A stretch of 64,000 nucleotides of DNA from Hamiltosporidium tvaerminnensis (Eukaryota > Microsporidia > Dubosqiidae), in assembly GCA_022605425.2 (NCBI GenBank), contig CM061251.1, forward strand, positions 651,001 through 715,000. The letters run 5' to 3'. Position 1 is the first letter of the stretch. Every line of letters starts with the position of its first letter. The notes beneath the pieces are model-generated. The model saw only the letters and a list, made by a program, of their open reading frames with translations. It made no database searches and was not told the DNA's origin. Below, piece by piece: positions 13,401-25,400 of the stretch. Both the position numbers and the translations under genes were made by a program.

Positions 13401-15130
13401 GCAACGATAAGAACTCTGCTGGGTAAAATATATGGCTTAGTCGAGAAATGTTCTATTGATTGCAGATATAATTTTAATTCCCGCGAACCAACCATATTGT
13501 TTCTTGCCCCAAATAATTAATTTATTTAAAACTTATATTTTATAAATTTAATAGCTTTTAATATTTACTTAGTCAGATAAGTAAGAAATAATGAGTGAAT
13601 AAATTTTATTTGTTCAAAAAATAATTATTAAATTGTAGAGAATAATTATTTTACTAGAAAAATTTAACACTTTATTATGTGTGGTTATTTATAAATATTC
13701 ATAAATATTTATATGAAAAGAAATCTTCGAAAAAAACAAGATTTAGGAACTCGATTTATGCTATCCTGCTAAAATTTTGAATGAATATATAGATATTCAT
13801 AATCGTATATCAAATTTATTTTTTGATTATTCTGTCTAAAATACATGTAAACAGTGGTTTTAGTTCAATATAATATATAGATATCATTTCTTTTAATTAA
13901 AAATTATCATTAAACTGAATTTGTCTTTTTTTGACAAACTTTTGTTATTTTACCAATAAGTTGTATAAATTTTTAGATATTGGAGAAAACACACAATAAT
14001 ATTTTCTCGTAATAATAAAAATATCTATCTCTCAAATATCAAAATAAATTTTAGTATTTTGAAAAAAATACAAACTATTTATTTGAAAACTCTTTGGATT
14101 TCTTATTTCTGGATTTTAAACCATAGTATGTATATATATTATAATTTTTCATTTAAACTAAGCTTTAATAACGGTAATAAATTATTAATTATAAATTGAT
14201 TTTATCGATTGATTTCGAAGAAATCAATATTTAATGAATAAATTAAATATATAATTAAATACATTTAAATTAATTTTTCTCGAACATTCTTTAAATATTT
14301 ATATATTTTTAATAAATTCAAAATGAAAAAATAAATGGTCAATTGAATTCATTTCTTAAGTTTTTATAAATACTTTTACTTCAAATATAAATAATTTATT
14401 CTCTTAAAATCCACTTATAGTTATTTTGAGTCGAACTATATAAACATCTCATCTCGAATATACACCAAAAAGCGCAGATATTTTTAAAAAATATACTTTG
14501 GTTAAAGGCGGATCAAACGGACTCAAGTACATCATAAATCGTACTAGGAAATAAAGTGGCTAAATTTTTCCTAAATTGTCAGAAATTTTAAAGGTTTTAA
14601 TGAGCTAATAACCCTTAATTTTATAAGGATAGATTTTTAGATTGTTGTCTAAAGAAAATTGTGAAATTTTTTGACTTCAAAAATTTTGAAAAGAGTTAAG
14701 ATACTTTTTGAACAATAAAATATTAAATACCTAGCATTGTCTTACTAGTAATCGTATATTTTTTAATTAAAGTTTTTTAATTAATTCATGAACATTTTTA
14801 TAAATATATTATATAACTGATAAAACGATCTTTACAAATTAAATATTTAGGAAATATATATATTTAATTTTTTCATTGGATATTAAATATTTAAATATCA
14901 TATAAATTTTCTTTGCGCTATCAATTTATAAAAAAACAATTTTTTTTCAGGAAATTTTTATTTTTCTTTAAGCGAATTTATAGTATTATCACCATATTAG
15001 TGTAAACTAATTAAATTATTTTTATTGATATTTTTTTAATCAAAACATTTGATTGTAAATATCAAGAGATCAGAATCATGAGAATAGATAAAAACATTCC
15101 TAATATAAATTTTAAATTGCAAAAAAATCC
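10451..15130. other. Long AT-rich gene-free region
   Basis: Nearly 4.7 kb of very AT-rich sequence with no ORF of convincing length and no recognisable repeat unit. A 70-codon open frame at 11959-12171 is composed of the amino acids expected from random AT-rich DNA and is not reported as a gene. Confidence 0.5.
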
Positions 15131-15499
15131 ATGAACAGCAAAAGAAATTGTAAGAATAGAAAACCTGAACAAAAAGAAAGAATGTTGATTATTAAAGCGA
15201 TTAAAAGAATATTGGATGAGGATGATGAATATTTGAATGCAGCGATGTTAAAAAGAACAGATATTTATTTATTCAGTACCTTAAAAGAGATAATACCAGT
15301 GTTTTTGAAAATGGTGAGAGATACAATGATTTTTGAACAAAGAGCTGTCAAAATTGGAAATATTGCATATCAGAAAGTATTTCCATTGTTAAAAGAGGCA
15401 AAAGAAATATTATATAATTATTACTGTAATTTTCTTTATTTTCAAATCGATTTGGATTCGAATTATTATTTGAATTTATTAGTATCTTTCTTTGAATAA
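15131..15499 (+). CDS. Small hypothetical protein (122 aa)
   Basis: An isolated ORF with an ATG preceded by ATCC, of 122 residues. The N-terminus is strongly basic (KRNCKNRKPEQKER); the remainder is predicted to be helical, with heptad-like spacing of Leu/Ile, and there is no signal peptide. I do not recognise a family. Codon composition is richer in Glu/Lys/Asp than the surrounding random ORFs, which argues for a real gene. It stands alone in a gene desert, so it may also be a surviving piece of a longer decayed gene. Confidence 0.45.
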   Translation: MNSKRNCKNRKPEQKERMLIIKAIKRILDEDDEYLNAAMLKRTDIYLFSTLKEIIPVFLKMVRDTMIFEQRAVKIGNIAYQKVFPLLKEAKEILYNYYCNFLYFQIDLDSNYYLNLLVSFFE

Positions 15500-16641
15500 A
15501 AGTTCATGTATTTTTTGGATTTTAGTTGTTTGTACTCAAATTATTAATTTATTATTATTTCGAATCGTTTTCTAGAAAAATATTTAAACAATTTGAATGA
15601 AGTAAACCCCAATTAACGAACTCTGTTAACATTAAAATATTATAAAAAGATTCTATAAGCCATAAATTAAATCTTGACTATGTTTTTCTCAAATATTTTG
15701 CTCTGGTTTTCTCTTAGCTCTCTTTTTGATTTTCTTATTGCTTATTCGTTTTCAAAAGCTAAAAAAAATATACTTGAAAAATACAAAAAAATAAAAAAAC
15801 AAGAATAATCGAAAAAGGATTTCAAGGCAAAAATAACTCTTCATTCAAAATGTATCTTTTACAATAAAAAGTTTTCATTCAAAAATTAATTATAAATCAT
15901 TCATATTTTTACAAAAAAATATATTTTAGTACAAAAATGCGTTTGACGATTATAAAAAGAATCTTTTCTGCATTCCACAACCTCTATTAGAAGAAATTTA
16001 CTTCCGAAAACAATTTTGAGAAGATTTTTCAACCAAGAGCTTACAATTCGGGTTTTTGGTCTGCTCATCTCTATTGAAGTCCATTAATCGTGCTTTATCT
16101 TAAGAATTAAATTGAAAAAAAGTTTGGTGAATTATTTTGAAATTTATACAATTGTCGCATATTTATCTGTATTTAAGTAAGAAACTTTGGTGTATCGATT
16201 TCTGGAGATCTTTTTCAGTCGAGATCTATTTGATTTTTCTAAATTTCATTTCGAATTCTATAAATTATTTTCTATCATTATCCTAGAACTAGACTGAAAT
16301 GTTGCTTTTGGTACCACTAAGTTCTTTATTTGATGAAAATTTTACTTTATTTTACACAAATTTTTAAGAAAAAAATCTTAAAACAAACCGAAATTGTTCT
16401 GAAACAAGTTTTTTGCACTGATATGAATAGTCGTATTAAAATATATCTTAATTGGTTTCAATTTATTGTTAAATTCAGTCATATTTGAAAAATTAATTAA
16501 TTTTCCTATATTTTAAAACAATTAGATTGTAACATGGTTTTTATTCGCAAACAATTTCTTAACAACATGAATATATGTCGAATATAGATAAATAAGCAGA
16601 ATGTAAAATAAAAATAAAATACTATAAAGACTTTTTAATCA
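15500..16641. other. AT-rich intergenic DNA
   Basis: No gene, tRNA or repeat unit recognised. A short segment near 15930-15960 resembles one near 16968-17000 (both begin GTACAAAAATG), which suggests a small internal duplication. Confidence 0.4.
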
Positions 16642-16872
16642 GCTCCTGATGATTTTCCAGATTTTTTTATGCAATATGCACACATGATTGTTTAGGCAGA
16701 CCCGAAATGTATGATCCTCAATAAGGTTGGTGATAAATAAAATATCATTTCCATATAAATGAACCGAATTTGGATTTATTGGTATTTCATTTGTATCAAA
16801 ACTCTTTGTGTATAACTCGATTTTTTTGAAATGAACATCAGGATAATTTTTAAAATAAGAAAGATGCTTTGC
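16642..16872 (-). pseudogene. Possible fragment of an LRR-like family gene
   Basis: A 77-codon stretch without stops on the minus strand, with no Met start. It contains GNDILFIT followed by VCILHKKIWKIIRS. The spacing resembles GTIIFEF followed by VFLLHNKYLKCILRN near the N-terminus of the intact 787-residue protein at 54655-57018. The adjacent minus-strand open frame at 17013-17228 could belong to the same relic. Similarity is short, so this is only a candidate. Confidence 0.3.
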
Positions 16873-17228
16873 TTAGTATGCTTTAGGACGATTGTGAACT
16901 TATTGCGTTTCACTATTCTGTTTATAATATTTAAAGGTAATATCAGGTGAAAAAATAACAGTCTTGGTACAAAAATGATGTTTATAATGACTTTTTAATC
17001 AAACAATTATCATTATAAGAAATATATTTTTTCACAAAAATCTAATATTGGTAATACGATTCCTTTGATTATCTTCAATGAAACTTTGCAGATGTTTGAA
17101 ATATTATTTTTATGGAATTCATCTTTCATTTCAAAGCGCAAATAAATATAAGATCTGTCGCATTTTATATAATCATATTTTTTAAAAAGATATCTGAATG
17201 GTATAGAAGCACATATTCTGACATTCAT

Positions 17229-18508
17229 ATCTGTTAAAATACATGTTCAAGTGCTAATACGATTTATATATTCTCTTTCGACTTGCTAAAATCTGTAGAT
17301 GCCAAAATCGATCGACAATTTTTATATCATAATTTTATAAAAAATTCATTCCTATTCTGTAAAATTTCTCCGCCTCTATTAAAAATACTATATTGAAGTA
17401 GGTGCGCTTTGTAAAACATCCTAGAAGATATTCACCTATATAGCTGGAAATATTAACTCTTCTAAGCCCACAAAATACACTTTTAATAAATATTAGCAAC
17501 GTTAAAGATCATTTGGGTTTGCTTTCGACCTTTATAATTTAGTATTTTTGTAAAATAGATACCAATTTTCTACCAGTGCTTCTTTTTTACTATTAGTTAG
17601 TGAATATCAGATTGTATAAATGTGGCTATATGTTTAAAAATCAATATTTTTTTCATGCCTAACATATTTTAACTCTAGATCAAATTAAAATTTTCTGTTT
17701 CTGCTGTGAATATGAAAATTAAGCTCTTTTAATATTTTCTGCAAAATTCCATTGTTGTTGTTATTGGTTACTTTTGACTCTTGGTTTTTTTTCCCAATTT
17801 AAATATTTTCTATAGGTAGATAACAACTGCTATATCAAAAAAAATTGACAGATAACCAATTATACTTAATTTCACTATTTTCAGCTTGTTTTTGTTCTTT
17901 TTTAAAAAAATCTTTGATTTTTGTTTATTTGCTGCACATTTACCGAATTTTTAGAAAATTCTTTGAACTGTGAATAGAGAGAGGCAGAGCAAAAAGCATC
18001 TAAATCGCGAAGTTTTTATAATCTTACTAAAATTTTATAGTTTATATTGTGTCGCATAAAACTAAGTTGTATATAAGAAGAATTATGGTTATAAAAATAA
18101 CGTGTCCTTGGTTGGTATTTGCGATATCATCGTGCGCACATATATTGCATAAAATAATTCTTTTATTTATATTTTACAAGGACTTACGAATGCCTATAAT
18201 TTATTACTCTATAATAGCTATTTTATGCTTTTTATACTTTTAGATTTTTACTCTTCTTGAAACATAGTAAAAAAAAGATTTTCATTTTATATTTAAATAT
18301 CTTTGTGAGTCTAAATATTTAGTTCGATAAAAATACATACAAATATTAGTTTGTTGGCAAAAAAATATAGCATAAGAGAAATCGCTACAGTGGAAATAAT
18401 AGAAATATTACTGGTCTATTATATCTCTATGTTTAGAAAAAGTTTTACATTTCATAATTTTTAGGAAAAAGTCTTTTTCTTTTTGATCCATTTAATTAAA
18501 TTATTCAA
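17229..18508. other. AT-rich intergenic DNA
   Basis: No recognised feature. The only open frame (18049-18243) has the composition of random AT-rich sequence. Confidence 0.4.
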
Positions 18509-18762
18509 TTACCGATGGTTCTCTACATACCGGGAGCATAATTGGCTTAAAATTCTCTGCTTGTCGTAGGAGGCGACTAAAAAAGACTGATCCTCAATGT
18601 TGGGCGTAGAGATAACAACCCACCTTTTAAAACTACCTGTTACAAAGCTTAATAAGTAAACAAACCCACTGGAAAAATACCAGTGAGCGGTATTACTACA
18701 GGAGGGAAAGGCTCGCACAAGGCTGTAGTGCAAAGTATGAATGAATTACCGATAGACTTTAA
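18509..18762 (+). repeat. GC-richer ~250-bp repeat (family B), copy 1
   Basis: Collinear with the reverse complement of 44338-44600. Shared blocks include AATTGGCTT, GCTTGTCGTA followed by GAGGCGACTAAAA, GGCGTA/GGGCGTA followed by AACAACCC, AAGTAAAC, and a terminal TGAATGAATT followed by ACCG. Both copies are flanked by much more AT-rich DNA. No coding frame is conserved between the two copies, so the open frame at 18509-18733 is not called as a gene. It could be the untranslated region of a non-LTR element or a short non-autonomous element. Confidence 0.7.
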
Positions 18763-19339
18763 ATTTATAGAATTTGTAGGGTCTCAAACCCACCCATATT
18801 TCTTACATATTTTTATATGACGATTTTTTCGAAAAATTTTGCATGATCCGTTATTTCACAAATTCTTTTTGACTCCGCAAATATTTAAAAAAAGAATTTT
18901 TCTCTTTTTGCTAAATTTCACAATGATAAGTTAAGAATTTATTTTATAGCTACATAGGTAAATTTCCTTTCAAAAATATTTTAGAATGTTACACTTTTTA
19001 CGAATGAAAAAAGATCGAAAGATCATTTTTTTAAGAAATTTGTTTTAATAGCGTTATTATAAATTACAAATATTTTTAATTTATACTTCATTATTCATAC
19101 ATTAAACTTTTTATTCTACAAAATAGATCTTAAATAAAAAAAATTTGCGTAAAACAAATCAAACTGTGAAATTCTTTCGTGTATATATGCCTCGTTTTAT
19201 ATTGCGGATTTATCTCTGAAAGATAAATAACTCGGAACCTGATTTGATCTTCGTCCATTAAAATTCTTTCTCTAAATTAATAAAACTACAATTCAACTCT
19301 AAAGCGATTTTTATACAATTCTCGATATTATCTTTATTA

Positions 19340-20040
19340 TACTAGGATAAGTATTGGGGCTTTAATTGATATGTCATGCTCATTAAGAGCAATCTCTATG
19401 CCCCATTCGCATAATTCTGGTTTTGATTTAAAATGACCACTGTGAAAATATTTTAATAGAATGTAATATCATGTGAGTTTCGTTTTTATTATTTTGCTTC
19501 AAGAAACTGAATTGTTTAAACTCGGTTGTCAAAAGAAAAGTATAAAAAAATCTAACTACTTTATCTGGCACACTCTGTTATAAGTATAAAAATCATTATT
19601 CAGATTTTCAAGTCCACTATATTATCTTCGATGGGATTTTTTTGATAACTATATTTTTGTAGTCTGTTTATACGTTATAATCGACTTTACGCTTCTATAA
19701 TCCGTTATCTTTCATCTTTAAATTTAATACATATAGCAGTCGATAATATTTTAGGGCATTCATTAGATCTTGGTTGCAATAAAATTGTATTGCTACTAGA
19801 ACACCAAAGTTTTCAACCAAAAATCTATTACATATTTCACTGATCACGAAGCTTTTAAATCATATTAGAATCTGGAAATATTCTTTGTATATCAGATATA
19901 TCGAAAACCATGTAATATTGATCGTTTAATGGGTTTATCCTTCGAGATTAGTAAATAATATGTATTCTCGGGTTTTGAAATATTTTGTTACAAACTTTTT
20001 TCTGTTTTAATAACTTACATTATGTGGAATTTTGATACAG
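19340..20040 (-). mobile_element. Decayed Ty3/gypsy-like reverse transcriptase fragment
   Basis: On the minus strand, about 19995-19880 reads SRRINPLNDQYYMVFDISD, then IQRIF, like the DYRxLNxxTxxDxYPLPxI block of Ty3/gypsy RT. About 19640-19560 gives a run resembling DNIV, then ENLNNDFYTYNRV, at the place of the YxDDIxIxS..xEH region. About 19440-19360 gives KSKPELCEWGIEIALNEHD followed by ISIKA, like the KxxKCEFxxxxxxFLGHxIS block. The three blocks occur in the right order and at roughly the right spacing, with stops and frame breaks between them. No LTRs or integrase were seen. Confidence 0.4.
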
Positions 20041-22120
20041 TATTTTATTTATATACGATATAGAGATTTTTTGTAAACAATGAAGCAAAAACTATGAAAC
20101 AATTTATTAATTTTATAAGTTTTCGAGGGTTTTTTTTCGTTTTGCAGGCAAAAAAAAAGAAATACTGAGAAAACCGCAAAAAACAAAGTAGAACGGAAAA
20201 AATATATACATTTGATATTATGTAGATATTTAGCAAGTCCTGATTTATTTTATACAAAAAATTGTTAAGATTGTTAAGTGTAAGTAAAAGAAGTAATATG
20301 ATACTGGATTTGTATAGGAGCAACAAGAAATGACTAAATTATATAAGTAATGCAATAATTGTATGTATAAAAACCGAAAGGTAAAATAATTTAAATTGCT
20401 TAAGACATAAAAAGAAAAGCTTATTTAATCATTACAATAATTATATATAAGATAGTTTTAGTTTAATTAAAAATCAAGATATATAATTTATTTTGTAATT
20501 AAATCAATATCCGCGTTTCGCAAATTTAACAGTTCTGGATATTTTAAAGATAATAATTCGCGAATGTCGATTCTCACAATAGAAACATTTTTTTTCAATT
20601 GTAACTGTTGTATTTTATATTTAAGTGTCTTGATTTAGAAACATAAGATACTTCGAAACGATTTTGATGATAACAACAAAATATTATAAAAAAACTCATC
20701 CATTTATTTCTTTGCTCGTAGGCAAGGGTACTATTATTCCAAAAATTCTACAAATACATGATCTTAGCTTGATTTAAATCATCTTTATTTCAAATTATAA
20801 GAGTTAATCTTTGATTTGTACTGAAATTCTTTCTAATATGAATTTAAGCCAGGATTAAGTTTTTTTAAATCACTTAAATGTATTAGAATTTGGATTTTGG
20901 AACATTTTAATAATTTCGAGCTGAATTAAAAAACATAAAAACTCCAATACAATATATAGTAAAATATTTTATCGATGTTTATTTGATAAATAAATCTTTA
21001 TAAAAGCCAAATATATCAAATATATTCAGTATAACATTAAAAAATATAAATATATTAGTAGTATATCATTATACTTAATAATTCCACATTTTAAATTAAA
21101 AATTATATTTTTGACTGATCGAATAATGTTCAAACATAATTAATTCATTTTCTATGGATTCATTATGCCAAGACTGTTTTAAAAGGTATTTTCTAAACGA
21201 TTAAACAACTTTAAATTTATATTTTATACTATCATATTCAATACATTAAGGATGAAAGAAGGCTTTGCAACACTCCTGAAATCCTAAAATCGGATAAATA
21301 AAAAAAAAGGCAAAGAAATAAAGACATCCCACTTTTCAACTCTTAGATATTTCAGGTAAAAAAATCAACCACCCAAGTATTTTGTTTCTTATCGAAATCA
21401 TATGTTTTCAGTAAAACATAAAACCACTTTAGTTCGATGCGAGCAAAAATAAAACCAATTTTTGCAATTTTAGAACCGCAAATTATTTTTAGAAGTTCTT
21501 AAATATACTGATTATACGATAGTGATGGCATGGATTGGCTAAGATTTTTCTTACTGCATTTTACATACAAAACATAAAATATAGCAATTAGCATAATGCA
21601 GGCCTTATAAAAAATCAGAATCAAAATTGGTATTTTTAACGGTATTTTTTCTATTAGGTTGTGTCTGGCATTAATTCAAATGACAAAAATGACAGATTCT
21701 GCACAAATAGATAAAATTCTGACTAGAAAAATTCAGAATTACGATATTAGATAAATAATATTTCCTTGTGAAGTGAAAGCCACGAAGCAAACCTGAAGAT
21801 CATCGGAATTCTGAATATTGTCATAAAAGACTACAGTAGTCAGTTATAAAGTTGTAATATTTGTGAAAAAAATGAGACTTAGCCTTTTCATAAGGTGTAA
21901 AACAAAATATTAGGCTTTGAATAAATAAAATAACCAACAACATATTTACTATAATAAATTATAATCTTTTTGTTTTGCAATTCAATCAAGTAAATATTAT
22001 TTTTAGAAATAAAATATTATCATTATAAGCAGTTAGCATAGTAAAAAATCTTATGAAGAACATTAAATGCCATATATCACATATTAAGAACGAAAGGCAA
22101 AAGGTTATTAAAAAGTAAAT
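20041..22120. other. AT-rich intergenic DNA
   Basis: No gene or RNA recognised. A minus-strand open frame at 20045-20326 is Leu/Ile/Phe-rich in the way expected of low-complexity sequence, and I do not call it. Confidence 0.4.
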
Positions 22121-22124
22121 AACT

Positions 22125-22378
22125 TATAAAGAAATGAAATCTCATATACTTTTAGATTAAGAGTTAAAGACTTATAATAAGTAAATAACTTATAAAGAAA
22201 AGAAATTTCATATACTTTTAGAATAGGAGTTAAGGATATAGTAGATTACTTATAAAGAAAAGAAATTTCATATACTTTTAGAATAGGAGTTAAGGATATA
22301 GTAGATTACTTATAAAGAAAAGAAATTTCATATACTTTAGAATAGGAGTTAAGGATATAGTAAATTACTTATAAAGAA
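22125..22378 (+). repeat. 60-bp tandem repeat just upstream of SMC1
   Basis: A bit over four copies of a 60-bp unit. The copies at 22201-22260 and 22261-22320 are identical; the next has lost one T and carries two changes near its end; the first is more diverged. The unit contains ACTTATAAAGAAAAG, then TTTCATATAC, then GGAGTTAAGGATATAGTA. The array ends 58 bp before the SMC1 ATG, so it probably covers or replaces the promoter region. Its orientation is the same as the gene. Confidence 0.95.
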
Positions 22379-22436
22379 CAAGATTTGTATTAAATATTTT
22401 ATTAAATATTTTTTATTAGAAATAAAAGTTAATCCC

Positions 22437-25400
22437 ATGTTAGAAAAGATAGAAGTTGAAAATTTTAAATCATATAACGGTAAATGTATAATAGGTCCGT
22501 TTACTAAATATACATGTATTGTAGGACCAAATGGTTCTGGTAAAAGCAATATAATAGATGCTATATGCTTTGTATTATGTATTCCAATAAAAAATTTACG
22601 TGTAAGTAAATTGAGTCAACTTATTAACGGTGTAAATACTTATATGTCAGTAACTTTATATATAAATACTGAAAATGAATTGAGATTGAAACGCAAGATT
22701 GTTTTGAGAGAAAGGGAAGGCAAGGATGAGAAAGAAGACAGTTGTGTTGTAAGTAGTTATTTTGTAAATGATATTAGTAAATCGTATTCTGAATATTTGG
22801 AAGTATTGAGTTCGTTAAATTTTTTTCCAAAAATTAAAAACTTTTTAATTTTTCAAAACGATATTGGGTGTTTGTCATTGAAATCATCAAAAGAAATATT
22901 AGAATCGGTAGAAGAGATATGTGGATCAATAGAATATAAACCTAAATATGAAGAATTATCTAAAAAATTTAATGAAATTACACTTTCACTTGGGCGTATA
23001 AGTGATATGAAAAAGAAGACTTTGAATTTTATTAAAGAGACCAAACACGAACAGCAGCAACAAAATAAAATTAAAAATCTTCTTTCCTTAAAAGAAAGTA
23101 GGTCTATACTTTTAGTTTTAGCAAATTTAAAGATTCAAGAAAATTCTATGATGAATATTAAAGAAAAAATTTCTGAATTAAATTTTGAAAAAAATATTTT
23201 AAATGAAAAAAACGAGTCAAAAATGTTGGAAGAACAAAAATTTAAGACATTTGGTTTACAGAAGGAAATGTTAAAGATGGAAGAATTCAAAAATATAAAT
23301 TTGGAAAAAATTAAAAATATTACAAAATTTTATGAAGAATTATGTGGATCAGAAATTTTGAAAGAAAAAAATGAAAATGAAATTTATGCGAAAAAAAGTA
23401 AAATAAAATTTTATTTGCATGAAAAGTATAAAGAAGTAGAAAAATGTAAAAACGAACTTGTTTATATTGAAGAATCTTTTAAAAAGGTAATGGAAAATAA
23501 TGAAGAAAAGAGAAAGAAAAAGGAATTTTATATTGAAAAGTACGGTGATATTTTTAATGAATGTGAAGATTTATTTTTACAAAAATGTAGAAATAATTTA
23601 CGAGAATTTAAAGAAGAAGAAATGGAAATTTACAGTTTAAAAGATCAAATTAAAAAATTTAAAATTAAGTTAGAAATTATAAATAAAGAAATTTCTAAAT
23701 TTGATAAAGAAAAGGATTTTTTAGGATTTGAAGAAAATTTAGAAGAAAAATTAAATTTATTAAAAAAAAATAAGGAAAATATTTTTTTAAAAATAAAAAC
23801 GGATTTAAAAAAAGTTGAAGAATTAGAAAATAAAGAAATTGAATTTAATAATCAACTTAATATTTTAATGAAAAAAATTATGGATTTAAAAGTTTTTAAA
23901 ATCGAAGGAGATAAACGAACTAAAATGCGGTTATTTGTAAAAACACTTCAACAGATAAATTCAAGTGTTTATGGAGAATTTAATAATTTTATAGAAGTGA
24001 GTCAGAAAAAATATGAAAAAGGAATTGGATTATTAATGAAAGGAAACGAATATTCCGTAGTCGTAGAAAATGATGAAGTAGCAATTGATTGTGTAAATTA
24101 TGTAAAAGAATACAATAAGAAGTACTTTGGAACAAAGGTTGGTAGAATTACGTTTCTTCCGTTGAAAGAAATTAAAGGAAGACATGTGAAAGGAGAATTT
24201 AGAAATTTAAGCGGTGCAGTTCCTGCTATCGACACTTTAATTTATGATTCTAAATATAAAAATGTGGTTGAATATGTTTTTGAGGATGGAATTATAGCAG
24301 AGAATTTAGAACTTGCTAAGGATTTGGTCTATGAAAAGAAAATCAAAACTAGAGTGGTAACACACGATGGTGTCTTATTTAATTTGAATGGAACAATTAC
24401 TGGTTCGTCTTCGAAATCATTTTTTGAAGAAAAAGACAATTCGATTTCCGAATTGCTTTTTGAAAGAAATAAAATTTTAGATTCCTTGAAAACAATTTAT
24501 GATTCGAAACAAAATTTATCTCACATCGAAATTTTTAGAGAAAAAATAAATAATTTTGATTTAAAGATTGAGGAAACAGAAAAATTAATTTTAGAAAAAA
24601 ATGAAAAACGAAAACTTGAAACTGAAAAAATAAATAAATTGAATGAAAATAAAAAAGAATTAGAAAGTCTAATTCAGGAAAAAGAAAATTCTTTAAATCT
24701 TTTGGAACACAAAATTGAAAAAAATCAAAAAAGAATAAAAAAATACGAAAATAAAATTTTTATTCCATTTTTAGAAAAAAGTAAAATTACAGTTGAGGAG
24801 TTTAGAAACCTCCAAGAAGATTTAAATGATTTTTATTTAAAAAGTGATTATGAAAACAAAAGAAAAGAAATCGAAATTAAATTAGATTTGATTAAAGATG
24901 AAATTAATAAATTTCAAAGTAAATTAAATGAATTAGAAAATGAAAGTATGTTTAAATTTATTATTCCACAATCTATTATAGACAGTGTAGATATAAATCA
25001 AGAAATGGAAATCAAAACAGTAATTAATATTTTAGAGACTTGTATTTCCAAATATCAAATTGAAAATGAAAATTATACGACAGAAATTCAAAAATTAAAA
25101 GAAAAATTTTTAATAGAAAAAAACAAATTTGAATTTATGAATAAAAAAATTACAGATTTTTTAGAAAAAATAAATTCAATCGAATCCGAAGTTATAAATT
25201 ATATGAATCAATATGAAAGAATAAACGAAGAAAGACTTGAAAACCTTAGAATGGCACTTTTAGATGAAATAAATATTCCTATTCTCGAAGGAAATTTAAA
25301 TGAATATAAAAAAGATTTAATTGTTGATTATTCTATATTAGAAAACGAGCTACAAAATTCAAACCTCAAGTCCACCCAAAATTTCGATAATGAAAATTTT

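Noticed and set aside
18509-18733. 74-codon open frame on the minus strand
   Set aside because: It lies wholly within the family B repeat, and the second copy at 44338-44600 does not preserve the frame.
22125-22378. CRISPR array
   Set aside because: The units are head-to-tail without unique spacers, and the genome is eukaryotic.
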